Position numbers and translations under genes: made by a program
Assembly (NCBI GenBank): GCA_000499405.2
Contig: HG738139.1
Location: forward strand, 7,588,616 to 7,652,615
Source of the DNA: Onchocerca volvulus
Lineage: Eukaryota; Nematoda; Chromadorea; Rhabditida; Onchocercidae
DNA: 64,000 bases
Direction: 5' to 3'
Shown: one piece after another, positions 1 through 11,599 of the stretch
Layout of the letters: every line of letters starts with the position of its first letter
Position numbering within the stretch: position 1 is the stretch's first letter
Notes under the pieces: model-generated
The model's input: the letters and a program-made list of their open reading frames with translations, nothing else
Told to the model about the DNA's origin: nothing
Databases searched by the model: none

Positions 1-911
1 ACTGATTTCTTCAATGAATGGAGAACAATTAAGAAAGAGAAATTTTATGCGCACAAAGGAATAAAAAGAAAATTTCTCATCTTTCTTAGAAGACATGAAC
101 TAGAGATACATTATTCCTTTTTAAACAATCGTCAGCAAGACCAATCCTAGGCATACCAGAGAAATAAAAAACAGAAACAGTCATCCGCTGCCTTTAAGTT
201 TGGAAGCATACAAAAAATTTGTGGAATATTTTGCATTTTTAGATTAATCGTGGTTATAGATAACTAAATAATAGATGATTCAACAATAAACAGAATAAAA
301 AAGGGATGAAGAAGTGAAGAATCTACTAAACCATTCAAAGCACAAATTAATAATTGGGAGATCATTAAAACAACAAGAACTCTTACATTTGGAGAGAAGA
401 TGAGAATATGATTTTAAAAAAATTGGCTGAAAATGTTTTATTGTCGCAGAGATTTGTATTATCCAGTAGAAAGTTTTCAAATTTTTAACTTTTTTAGGCA
501 GCGTTGAATTTTCATTATTATCTAAATTAAATATGTCCGTTTTTTAGAAAATCATATAATGAGCAGTTCAGCATTTAATTAAAAAATGAAAGAGAAATCA
601 ACAAAAAAACATGCTAGATTAATTTAAAAAATTCCTCTAAAAATTAGTGAATTTGCAAATCACCTTATGGTAACTTTGTATTTTAAACAGAATATAAAAA
701 TGAAAGAGTCATATAATGAATAATGATAAAACACACTGACAATTAATAGTAAAAGTAAAGTACTGATAAGTACTATAAAAAAATATTACAATTAAAATGT
801 ATATTAATATTAATATACATGATAAGTCTTGAACAAACTCAACTGTTGAATTTTTTTGCTCAATCTATTGCATATTTACAACTATATTAATAAATTAATG
901 GATAAAAGAAC
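1..911 (-). other. 3' intron of the SHMT gene, running off the left edge
   Basis: The exon ending at 912 has a GT donor (complement of 905-911). I found no frame in 1-911 on the minus strand that continues the SHMT protein. The conserved segment expected next (a Thr-Asp-Asn-His motif followed by hydrophobics) is absent. The stretch is AT-rich with short random frames only. It is best read as an intron of more than 900 bp, with the last exon or exons outside the window. Confidence 0.6.
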
Positions 912-3844
912 CTGTAACCAAAGTATAGCCGAGTTCCATCAATCTGTTTGCAAGTGCTTGAGAGTTAATCAAAATTTGCTTAGAATATTTAACAAAATCT
1001 TCCGTAAGGCACTGTTGTAAGGCAACAGCAATACCTAAAATAGAAGTAATGGGTAATATAAATAAAACTGTTTCAACAATAACTTCAACAGAAATTGAAA
1101 ATGTGAGCGAAGATAAAAGCAGTAATATAAATTTAAAAAACATTAATAATCATCACTGAAAATTTGAAAAAAGTCCAAAAATAAAAAAATTTAAATTACA
1201 AAAATCTACCGGCTATTGTATGATTATGAGGTCCTCCTTGCAATCCTGGAAATACGGCAGAATCTATTTTTCGTTCCAAATCATACATCACTTTTTCACC
1301 TTTTGGAGTTATTTTTTTCAGACCTAAACAACTTTTAAATTTAAAACTACCGAATCGACAATTTATGTATAAGGTTTTGAACAATAATGAAAATTTCATG
1401 TAAAAAGCAAAATGATAACCTTTCCTATAAAAAATTAAAGCCCCACGGGGACCTCGCAGTGACTTGTGGGTTGTTGTTGTAATAACATCAGCGTATTCAA
1501 AAGGTGATGGAATGACATTTGCAGCAACTAGGCCCGAAATATGTGCCATATCAGCTAATAAATAAGCACCACATTTATCAGCTATATCACGGAAGCGACT
1601 GTAATCTAGTAAGCGTGAATAACAACTTGTTCCTGAAATCATGGAAAAAGACTTCAGACTTCTTAATAAATAAGATTTCTGTTATTGAAAGTTAACAAAC
1701 TTCCAAATTTTGCTATCTATATTGTTTTCATGAAAATCCTGCTTTGAAGACACATTAAATATTCTGTTAATCTATATCATCAATCATAAAAAATCCACAA
1801 CAATATAAGAAAAAATACGAAAAATCCGACACTCGATTAAATTGACAGTATGTGATTGTTGTTGAATTGAAGAATGGAAAATTGAGCTTACCTGCTATGA
1901 TAATATTTGGACGAAACAGTAATGCAGTGTTCTCTAACTGACTGTAATCGATGAAACCAGTTTTGGGATCAACTTTGTAAGGCATCGATTGGAAAAATAA
2001 GGATGATGCCGAAACTTTTCTTCGAGGTGTAAAGAACCTAGAAGTATCGTATAGAAATTTTTTAAAAAAATTAAATTTTAATTATTAAAATATGTCCTAA
2101 AATTTACTGATCAAAATACGTCTTAAAATGATCTCATCTAATCAGAATTGAATATGTGCTGACTCCCTACTATTTCTCATACAAAGAATATTTCCTGCTC
2201 TTTCTTATATAATCATCTCATTCAGGTACAGCGAATTTACCATTTGATTACTAAAAATTAACACTGAATACTCTATGTGATGATGTGACTGAAAACAGTA
2301 ACTGAAACTAAATGTTTCATTTCCAGTAATGATTAGTTTAGTGACAGGAATCTCAATTTCCTAATGTCCTCATCCAATATATGCATCTTCACCCATGGGT
2401 CAAATGTCCGCCATCAGACAAGTCTAAACCCATAATTCGACCATTTGGCTCCAATAAGCCCATATAAACAGCAAGATTTGCTGGTGAACCTGAGAGGGTT
2501 TGCACATTCACACCCCATTTCTTATCATCCAAACCAAACACCTGAAAAAAAACAACTTTGCCTATTTTCCACATAAAGTAATAATATAGCAATCATAAAA
2601 AGTACTTTTAATTGTACTTTGAAAAGATTACTAGGAGGAGAACAATAATTTCACAACAAATTAAAGCCAACAAAGGTAATATAAATGAATTTTTACCAAA
2701 ATAAAGTTTGGGAATGTGCTTCTAATGTTGAGATGAGAATTTATGTACAGCTAATTTGTTTGTTTCAAATTTTTTAAATAAAAAAGAAATCAAGAGGAAA
2801 AAATTTCCAGTCAATAATATGGCACGAAAATTTATACACATTTCAACAAACAAAAAAAAAAGTAAAAATTAATTTACACGAAGAGCACGGCTTTGACACA
2901 ATATTTCCATCTGATCAATGAATTCATTACCTCCGTAATATCTAAACAAAAACTTCTAAAAAAAAGAAATGAATTCAACGTTTCTTGGACTTTTTTAAAA
3001 TCTTTCAAAGAATACACCTTTTTGTAAAAGCTCACAAAAAATCAAGATTTCATGGAAACATGAAAAATCCAAACTTTTAATTAGGCATTATGAGATATTA
3101 TAGCAGTCAAAATAAAGCTGAATGGTATATCGGAAAGTTAATGAAGTAAAGACTGGAATCAAACTTGAAAATAATTAATTTACAAAAAGATTAGTAGAAA
3201 TAATGAACCTGGCACCAGGATAACCTTCTGAATATTTGTTTGACATTGAAGAACCCACTGCCTCATGAACAGCTTTCGATGTGAAATTTTCACTTGCAAT
3301 CAGTTCTAATCCTCGTTTTTGCCTTCTCTTTTCCTGTAACGTTTTTGATTTTAAAAAAATGATAATCGCAGAGTAAAAAAAAAAAAATTCCTCATTCAAG
3401 TCTTTCCGCAAATGAGAGTTAGCACTGAAAAAAATTACAAAAAATTAGAAAACTTTTTTGTAATTTGGATGTATATTGCACATACTGAAATGCATACGGA
3501 ATTAGAATTAATTCCGTATTAGTTCCTAATTCCAACTATACCATTTCTCACTCAGTCATGATTTTTATTTAGCAAGAATGCAAAAGTGAATAATTTATGA
3601 TGCCTGACAACAAGTGAAATTCAAACTAAATCAAAAATTCTTGAGTTTATTTGCAAAGTTTGAAGAAGACTTCTTAAAAGATAAACACTTTCGGAGAAGA
3701 AATTATAAGCAAAGAAACCATTTGCATGATTTGATAAGCTTCAGGATCAACAATACTCAATGAATCCTTCAGCATATTTCTGCCCGGATAATGAAATCGT
3801 TCCACTCCCTTGAGCGCTGTAAATGACAAATTGCTGCCATTCAT
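912..3844 (-). CDS. mel-32: serine hydroxymethyltransferase (partial, C-terminus outside window)
   Basis: PLP enzyme that converts serine and tetrahydrofolate to glycine and methylene-THF. Exons (minus): 3719-3844, 3209-3333, 2878-2941, 2393-2541, 1892-2037, 1420-1632, 1210-1323, 912-1034. All phases join, giving 353 codons of an expected ~470-480. Diagnostic motifs in order: [65 protein letters not shown]-like [11 protein letters not shown], the PLP-lysine motif [13 protein letters not shown], and [15 protein letters not shown]. The start is the first ATG after an acceptor-like TTTCAG at 3885-3890. The first 42 residues are not conserved, so cytosolic versus mitochondrial targeting is undecided. 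The intron 1326-1419 is open in frame and short, so a naive translation runs through it. The last ~120 residues are missing because the window ends. Family assignment is very secure; the symbol is by analogy to the single C. elegans SHMT. Confidence 0.95.
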
Positions 3845-6800
3845 TGCTTGTATAATAATATCACCTTCACACTTACCAACCACTGAAAATTCTGACCAAA
3901 CTTAAAAAGTATTCATTGAAATTTCAGCAACTTAAGATGGAAAATTATGACAATATGAAGTAGCGGAGGTCTGATAAAATTCTTTTTTATCGACTATTCA
4001 ATCTTCAACAAAAATATCTCATCTCCAGAAATTCGAATCGATAAATTAAACTCACAAATAAACCCCAACTCAAAAATCCTTAAACATTCCACAGCACTCC
4101 TAATCAATACTTTTTACCGCCACATTTTAAAATTTTCCTGCCGAAAACGAAGTGGAGAGGTCAAATTCGGTATCAGGTGGCAGGAATATTACCAAAATCT
4201 CCCAATGGAAGAGTAGAAGTTACTGAAGGTGTGGACAGATTCTTTCCATCGTTATGGCCGTAGCTCTTGTCGATTGTTCCGAAAGCAGCAAGAAAAACCA
4301 ATCAGCTTGAATAAGAGTCTGGGCGGAATGAATATTATTGATAATATTTAAAATTGAATCATCGATTCCTAAATTCAAATAAATTTATCTTCTTTTGAGT
4401 GCGGCTTTATTTAATTGTTAAATTGATCATGTAATAGATGAATTTGATAATAAACAAGATTACTTATTTTGTAAAACCTTTTTGAAAATTTCCTTTTAAA
4501 ACAACCTATCGGTAGGGATGCAGGCAAGAAATAAGGATACATGACTGCAGAAAGTTAGCAATCTCAAAGGCTCAAAGAGGAATATAATAAAGAATGGACT
4601 GTTATGATATGTTATTATTGTATTTTAGGCTGAATTCGACAAATGCAATATGAAAAAACACAAGATTGAGACTTACGAGTTGAAGTTTGGCGATTGTGGA
4701 AAGATATCAAAAAATTTTGGACAACATTTGAAGACAATTTGAACAAACAGAATAACAATGAAGTAACTATATAATATTTCTATTGGAAGTACCCACAATT
4801 CTTAGATTTCGGGAAAAGATTTCAGAACTTTGCTTTATATCATAAATAAAGCAGCGTTCTGAAGAGAAAAAATTGGAAGTGAAAAAAAAAGTTCAATATT
4901 GTGGAAGTGAAAAAAAAGTTCAAGAGCAGCTTTTTAATAAAAGCTAAGACTATGCCAAAAATTAAGAATTTATAAGTTAAGTGAATCACAAAGATTGTTC
5001 CGGCTTTCGATTGATATGTTTTCAACTTTAGTTGGAATCCGCTGTCATCTTCTCTTAAGCACTCAATTTTTTTCCCGTAGACAATTTTCAGAAGCAGTGA
5101 ATTCCGACTGAACTGAATTTTAGAAATCAAATAATTGAAATTTACTGCGTCGTCATGGCTGTAAATGCCATATTGATGAATGAGACGTTGTTTCTTTAGT
5201 TTCGCAGAAAAATTAGTTGATTTTATTTTACTTTGAATTGTGAAGATCTTATGATCAAACGATAATATCTTTGAATTGCGTATAGGAGTGTTCGATTAAA
5301 GACTATTCAGAACTAACTGAAATACACCTTTATGCTTACTACGGCTTGTTGCTTTGCCTCATTTCGCTAGGCTTTGTTATAAATGCTGTACACAAAAAAC
5401 TGATCTTTCTTCAATGATTTTCAATCCTTCAAATTAATTCAGTTATCTGCTAATTTTCGAAAGAATTCTTATTTTCAGAGATTTTTCCTTCTTTCTTTTT
5501 CGCGATCATTTCATAATTTGGATGCTTTTTTCTCCACAAAATGATTAAAAAGTCAAAAAATTTGCGGTTTATTTCAATCAGTTGAACGTTTGATGAAATA
5601 ACAGACCAATTTTCATTTGTTACTCAATGAGAGTATTATTTTACAGATGAAAAGAAAGACGACAAAATTTCGGTCGCCTTCAGACAGACGTTGGTTTATT
5701 TGAAAATAGCAATAGCTATTGATAATTTGAGAATTTATGTTATTTAAATCAGAAGTCTAAAATTTAGAAGAATGAAAATATGAAATAATGAAGAATCAAA
5801 CAATAGGAAAAGCAATAAGCGACTTGGATTCGTTCTGTATTTATGTAATATGCACATATAAATGACAGATACAAAAACTGTTGATAAATTTGTTTAAGTA
5901 GTAACAAATTTTTCCGCTATTATTATTATTTTTCAAGATGATCCGCAGAAATGTAATATCATTATTCTATGAAAACGCTGACGATTTCAGTGAGTTTAAT
6001 GATTGAGTAAATCAAAACACTGACAGAACATGTTCTTGAGTCAAGCATCAAAACAGATCTTTCCGTTGGCTGACTCAAATCAAGATTTCCGAATTATTGA
6101 GATGAATTCATCGAAGGATTTCATATTGTACTTTTTCTTCAAAATTTCTTTATGCTGCAGTTTCTGGAATATAGCAAATTTCTCAATTAACTCACTTTTG
6201 GTTATTTAATGATTTTTAAACCCAAAATTCGTTTGTTTGTTTGTCAGCTTATCTTATTTTTCTTTTGGCCATTTATGATTTTTAGGAACATTTGATAGAA
6301 ATTTTATGTACTTAAATATGTTTAATATCATATTGATACTGCAGCTCACGTCTTGTCAATCAACGCCCTGACATTTCAAATTACATGAGCCGAAAGAGTC
6401 GAAAATGTCTTAAAAAAGAACAAGTATACATTTGTCGGGCAAATGATGAAATCCATGCCGAAAAATGAAACTGAAATGAAAATATCAATAAAAAAAAATG
6501 AATCCAAACTAATGAAGGAAAATTTTTAAAATCTTAAAACATTTCCGAATTATCATCACAATCTCCTGGCTCCAAATAATTTCTCACATAGTGAAAGCGA
6601 TAAACGAACAAAGCAGGTTAAGCTTTTCTCTCACAAAAATATTCGATTTTCAATAAAAAATGACGAAACCCGAAAACTCGAAGAGAAAAGCATAGCATGG
6701 AAACTGAATATGAAAGATTCTGAAATTTTTTTAGCTCGCAGAATTGCTGATTTTATGACCTGACTAGTATATAGATTCCTTAAAGAATAAGTTCATTTCA

Positions 6801-6904
6801 CATGGAAAACTTCATTTTTTCTTTCAAATAAAGCTAAATGATTATTAGAAAAAAAAAAAAAAAGAAACAAAAAAGATGAATATATGAATCAGAAGCATTG
6901 AAAA
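3845..6904. other. intergenic, no supported gene
   Basis: About 3 kb between the SHMT start and the 3' end of the first FAR-like gene. Only short AT-driven open frames occur on either strand. None has paired splice signals or recognisable motifs. The first 50 bases contain the probable trans-splice acceptor of SHMT. Confidence 0.5.
3885..3890 (-). promoter_or_regulatory. probable spliced-leader trans-splice acceptor for SHMT
   Basis: On the minus strand a TTTTCAG precedes the first SHMT exon, and the first ATG follows 40 bases later (3842-3844). No convincing upstream coding exon with a matching phase was found, so the acceptor is more likely used for leader addition than for a cis intron. 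A cis intron with a further 5' exon cannot be excluded. Confidence 0.4.
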
Positions 6905-8660
6905 CTACTGCTTTGGATTAATCATTCTATCTGCTCGGTTGAATGCTCTTTTCACATCAGTATTCTCGAAGACACGTCTCATATAATCCCGAAATCGTGG
7001 ATCTAAAAAAGTGACAAGATTCTTCATGCTAAAAATTAATTATCATCTAGTAATTACGCAATAAGCCTCACTTACTATGGAAAATGCTTCCGTCAAATTC
7101 TCTCATTTCAATAACGGTTAAATGTATAATACTGAAGAGAATATCTTTCCGGAACTATTCTCCAATAGAATGATAAGAATATACTTGTTATCAGTTCTTC
7201 TATTTCCGGAAACGCTTCTCTTAGATCATTTTTTACCACCGCACTCAATTGATCATACATTTTAAATGTTTCATTCACGAATAATTTCAGCTTCATGAAT
7301 GTTCCTTTCGGTGCTGTTTGTGGATTTGTGAACAGTGCAACATACTTCTCGCTAAGCTGAAATAAAAGAACTGTTATTCCTGTAATTAACTCCATGCACA
7401 TCTTGCACACCTTGCACACCATGCACACCTTGCACACCATGCACACCCTGCACACCATGCACACTTTGTGCACCATGCACACCTTGTGCACCATGCACAC
7501 CTTGCACACCCTGCACACCATGCACACCCTGCACACCATGCACACCTTGTGCACCATGCACACCTTGCACACCTTGCACACCATGCACACCATGCACACC
7601 TTGTACACCATGCACACCCTGCACACCATGCACACCTTGCACACCATGCACACCTTGCACGCTTTTAACGCACTGAAAATGTTAATGCTCAGAAACGATC
7701 AGAAAAAAGTTCGCATCAGCAATTTCCAGTTTGGTCACATAAACAAAACTAACTTCTTTGATGAAACTTTTGCTTTCTGGCTTCAAACGCTCAATTCTGT
7801 GTGACAAATAGTTTTGCACACCCATTACTTTCTGATAAGCATTCTCACTTTTCTTCTGCAAGAATGAAATTCGTAAATTTTATAAAATTCTTGAAAAAAT
7901 ATGTTATAAATTGATTTTTTTTTTATTATTCTGTATGGCACAGGAAAGACGCTGATGAACAATTAGATAGGAAAGTAAAGATTACGAAATTACAATTGTT
8001 CAGAGAATCTATAAAAACTAACTTTCAACACTTCCAACCCTTCCAGGAATTCCTTTTCGGTGTCAGTTGTTAAGCGGCTTCGAGAAATGTTTTTGGTCAG
8101 TTCTAGAAGCGCATTTCGATCGGTATCATTCAGATCGCCGAGAAATGTCAACAAACTGGATGGAATAAATTCTGAAATTGTATGAATTTTTTTTTCGTCA
8201 AAATTTCTTGAAACATATGCTTCATTATACATTTTGCTGTTAATAAGACTATTCAATCTTCCATATTCTCCTTATTGACATATTTCGTTTAATCTGCTTA
8301 TTATTCAGCTGTCAGCAACTTCAGAGTCTTCTTGATTTACTTGAAGATTCCAGAAATAGCTCCGCCATGCTCCACATTCATAGATTGATGGATGGAGTTC
8401 TGAGATGAACTTCACGGAAACTAGCTCTAAATAGTCTTTAAAAACGAAAAATCAAACTAAAAAGTTCGGAATATTGAAATTATCCAATTAAGCACTTGAG
8501 AACAGAAACAAAAATTCTAATTGTAAACCTAACCGAGCAACTCGATAGCCAGAGAAGTAATATCATTTCGGCTGGAAGTAAGCTTACCAACCGGTCTTGA
8601 TGTCGACAGGTTCGTATAGCAGAGCAGCATCAGAAATATCATGCAACAATTTCGCAACAT
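6905..8660 (-). CDS. FAR-like fatty acid/retinol-binding protein A, secreted
   Basis: Nematode-specific helix-rich lipid carrier. Exons (minus): 8534-8660, 8023-8171, 7754-7855, 7185-7356, 6905-7002. Sum 648 nt, 215 aa, all phases consistent. The start at 8660 gives a signal peptide ([21 protein letters not shown], then RPVGK). Family pattern is visible: an EFIP start of the mature helix region, then [18 protein letters not shown], the alternating hydrophobic/charged segment around [14 protein letters not shown], and a C-terminal FPEIEEL helix. Exon 3 is 102 nt, exactly as in its neighbour FAR-B. The intron between exons 3 and 4 contains a 9-bp minisatellite. A longer start at 8717 would bury the signal peptide, so I prefer 8660. 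Identity to the family is by pattern; divergence is considerable. Confidence 0.78.
7392..7662. repeat. 9-bp minisatellite (CACACCNTG units) inside a FAR-A intron
   Basis: About 30 head-to-tail copies of a 9-bp unit such as CACACCTTG / CACACCATG / CACACCCTG, with a few units changed to CACCTTGTG. Because the unit is a multiple of three and lacks stop codons in several frames, long open frames appear on both strands; these are not genes. The array lies between a good donor at 7753 and a good acceptor at 7357-7360 of FAR-A. Alternation of A and T/C variants suggests an 18-bp higher-order unit. Confidence 0.93.
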
Positions 8661-10106
8661 TCCGTCAAATTTTGAAAATTTTCGCGGAATTTCAATAATT
8701 TCAGAAGATAAAATCAACTTGACAAATCAAAAAATGCAACTATCAGAGCAGTTCTGAGGAGTCATACAATGGACAATAAAAGTAGTAAGAGCACAGCACG
8801 GGCAATCAGGCAGATGAATGGATGGTTCTTTCGGTTGTCTGCAAATTGAATTCCAAAATCGTGCATTTTTTCTAGCCGGGAAGACAACTTGCCACTTTAC
8901 TTCGAATGCCTGACTGAAACATTCTTTTGAGCTTGCCGCCGCTCAAATGTGGCTTTTAGATTTAGCTGTGGAGTCGAAAAAAAAAGAAAAGCAGCTCGTT
9001 TCCGAAGGGTGATATATTAAGGCTATTCATTTTGATATGCTTTGGTTGAAATTATGAGCTTCCATAATTTAAAAGTTAGCTCATTCCACTTGAAATCATC
9101 TATAACCAATCTAATACAACTATGGACAACCATCATTCTCATTCCAACTTGTTAATTTTTGATACTCGCAATCGTCCAACTGCTCTCATAGTTTTACTCA
9201 TTTTTTGTGCAGATACTCAAAAAATCAAATTGGCAAAATACTTTCGACGACTATTATTATATCATGGAAGAAAATTACTTGGGTTAATTTCACCTAATGG
9301 GTCAATGAACCAAACTGTCGTGGAACCAAAAAGAATTCATGAAGGGTTAGGATTTGAAGCCTTTTTTGTAAAATAATTGCTGTCCTTTTTTATGTGCAAA
9401 AGAGCCTTGCTGTAACATAATTTATCAGCGCAACTACGTTATAATACAAATATCGACGCTATATTCGAGTAAACGACAATTCAAACTTGCAAGAAAAAGG
9501 AGGTCGATCATAAATGATAATGAAGGGAAAATTCGAGTAATGTAGAAACTATCGTCATCCTTGAGTTGGACAATATATCATCCATAAACTGAATCTTTGT
9601 CTTTGTATGTTATTTGGAAATGGGAGTGGTTTCGAATAATTTTGCAACGATCATAAAAAAACGGTACAATTACCGGAAAGGAATTAATAGACATGACCAA
9701 TAATTATGTCTAGTGCTAGAATAATTGATGAAATTATCGGAAAGAAATTTCTAACATAATTAAATTTACTAGTGCAAAGGTTATTGATATAATTGCTAGT
9801 AAAATTAATAGATACGATCAATTTAAATGTCTCAACTACTGAAATTTCGAATTTTTCGACAAATATTCTAAAAAAATATCTGGCAACTGCAAATCAAATT
9901 GTGTTTTTAAAAAAAATAAATCAATTGCTGAATTAAAGCAGGCAATAAAAGTAATCTATGCAGAATTTAGCGGCATTTCAAACGAGAGCAATATTTTTTA
10001 AAAAATACTAATTTTTTTTCAGTTTTGATATTGGTTCATTGAATGATGTAATGATTCATTTTTCATTGATGCCAGAAATAATTTTAGAAATCACACAGGA
10101 AAAATT
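8661..10106. other. intergenic spacer between the two FAR-like genes
   Basis: 1.4 kb with no supported gene. It presumably holds the FAR-A promoter or trans-splice region and the FAR-B 3' end. A plus-strand open frame at 9122-9376 (84 codons from ATG) has no recognisable features. At about 9660-9850 there are degenerate ~60-bp repeats (see findings). Confidence 0.45.
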
Positions 10107-11599
10107 TTATTTGTTTTCCACAATTTTTTTGACCAGTATTTCATCTTCTTCACCAGTGATTATCGGAAATGTAGTAGTTGTTACCACTTTTTTCTTTCCG
10201 TAATCAGTGCTTTGCGCATCTTCTGGATCAGAATTCTCAGGCTCTTCAGGCTCAATTACTTGTGGACGAGGGAAATGTTTTCCTGAATCATCGTTAAACT
10301 GATCAACAGTTGGCGTTAAAGTGGATTTTCTGGAGAGCAAATCCAATTCAGCCAGCTTTCGCAGCATTAAGCGAGCAATATCGCCTGAAAATTATCTTCA
10401 GTTACGACAATTACATCTATCGATGAGATGAAATATGGAACAAATGATGGAAAGAATGAAGAACATTACTTGTGATGTACGATCCGACGAGAGGAAATGC
10501 GTTGAGAATATCATTTTGAATTGGTCTTGACAGTCCATCAAACATGTCTATAACTTCCTTCCCAAATCCTTTCAACGATTCAAGAATATTCATTAATCCA
10601 TCGTGACTGAAAGCTGCCAAAAATCGCCGCAATAACTGCAAATTTTCAAAATGTAAACTAGAACTGCTCAGTTTCTTTAAAATCTTCAGCATTTGAAGTT
10701 TTTTTCTTTTTTTGCGAAATTTATGTTATAAGTTAGAGAAATTACTTTTTCAATAAATAGCCGACTTTCCGGCTGCATAGTATCCAGTTTTGCATTGATT
10801 ATATCTCTGAGACCAGTCAGTTTGCTGAAAAGTCCTGCTGCTTCGTTCTGGAATATCATTTTCAATTTGGAGAGATAGTAATCAGACAAAGGGTTACAAG
10901 ATATGTTCTCATGACATTATAAAGAGATACTCCAGATCTAAGAATTTAAATCAAGATGATTTCACACTAGGAAAAATCTTAAGTGGAAGTTTTGCAGTAT
11001 ATTTCTGATTCTTCTCCAGAAACTTCGAGAATGATTGAATATCGATTTTTCCGTAAAATCGAAACTATTTAAGAAAATTTTATGAGCAATGTTATCACAA
11101 AAAATAAAAACTTTACCTTTAGACCATCTATAAATTCCGGATCAGTAAGCGAGAAATTTGCAGCATTTGTTTTGGCGAATTTTTTCAGCTGCATTTTTTC
11201 TTCCGTAGTCAAGCTATTGTAGAACAAATTCAATTCATGTTGTACTGATTCTGCAAAAATATAATATGGCTGGAAAAAAAAAACCTCAATCTTAATTAAA
11301 CTTGTATGAGAAATATTGTAGGTGCACAACAATCTGGATAAGAACTAAATTATCAGTTGATTTTTTTTTTTTTGAAATCTTAAACGTTTTGTAATAAACC
11401 CTTACAGAAGTGTTGATTTTGCTTCTAAGAATCGTTTATTTCAACAAAAATTCAACTCAAATTAATGACAGCAGGAAAACTTATCTTCATGTGCATTATC
11501 GGTTCCAACGGCAGGATTAGCTTCTGTTGGGAAGCTGTGAATTTCCAGTGTCATCTTGGATACGCAGAAAATGACTCCGAAGAAGAATTTTATGATCAT
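10107..11599 (-). CDS. FAR-like fatty acid/retinol-binding protein B with acidic C-terminal tail
   Basis: Tandem paralogue of FAR-A. Exons (minus): 11481-11599, 11302-11333, 11117-11250, 10746-10847, 10470-10635, 10107-10384. Sum 831 nt, 276 aa. The start gives a signal peptide (MIIKFFFGVIFCVSK). Family segments: LFYNSLTTEEKMQLKKFAK, GLRDIINAKLDTMQPESR (the most FAR-like stretch), and an FPLVGSYIT helix. The 102-nt fourth exon aligns with exon 3 of FAR-A, and the next intron begins at the same codon position (after ...IT-A). The last exon adds ~80 residues rich in Glu/Pro/Asp (EPEEPENSDPEDA) that FAR-A lacks and that ordinary FAR proteins (~180-190 aa) do not have. The 32-nt second exon is inferred only from splice signals and phase. 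An alternative acceptor at about 11273 would skip it but leaves no in-frame donor. Confidence 0.72.

Noticed and set aside
7108..7668. Long Cys/Val/Met-rich, Gly/Val/His-rich and His/Thr/Leu-rich open frames on both strands
   Set aside because: All are read-throughs of the 9-bp minisatellite inside a FAR-A intron.
9122..9376. 84-codon plus-strand frame starting with ATG
   Set aside because: No signal peptide, domain or splice context; length is within what AT-rich random sequence gives.
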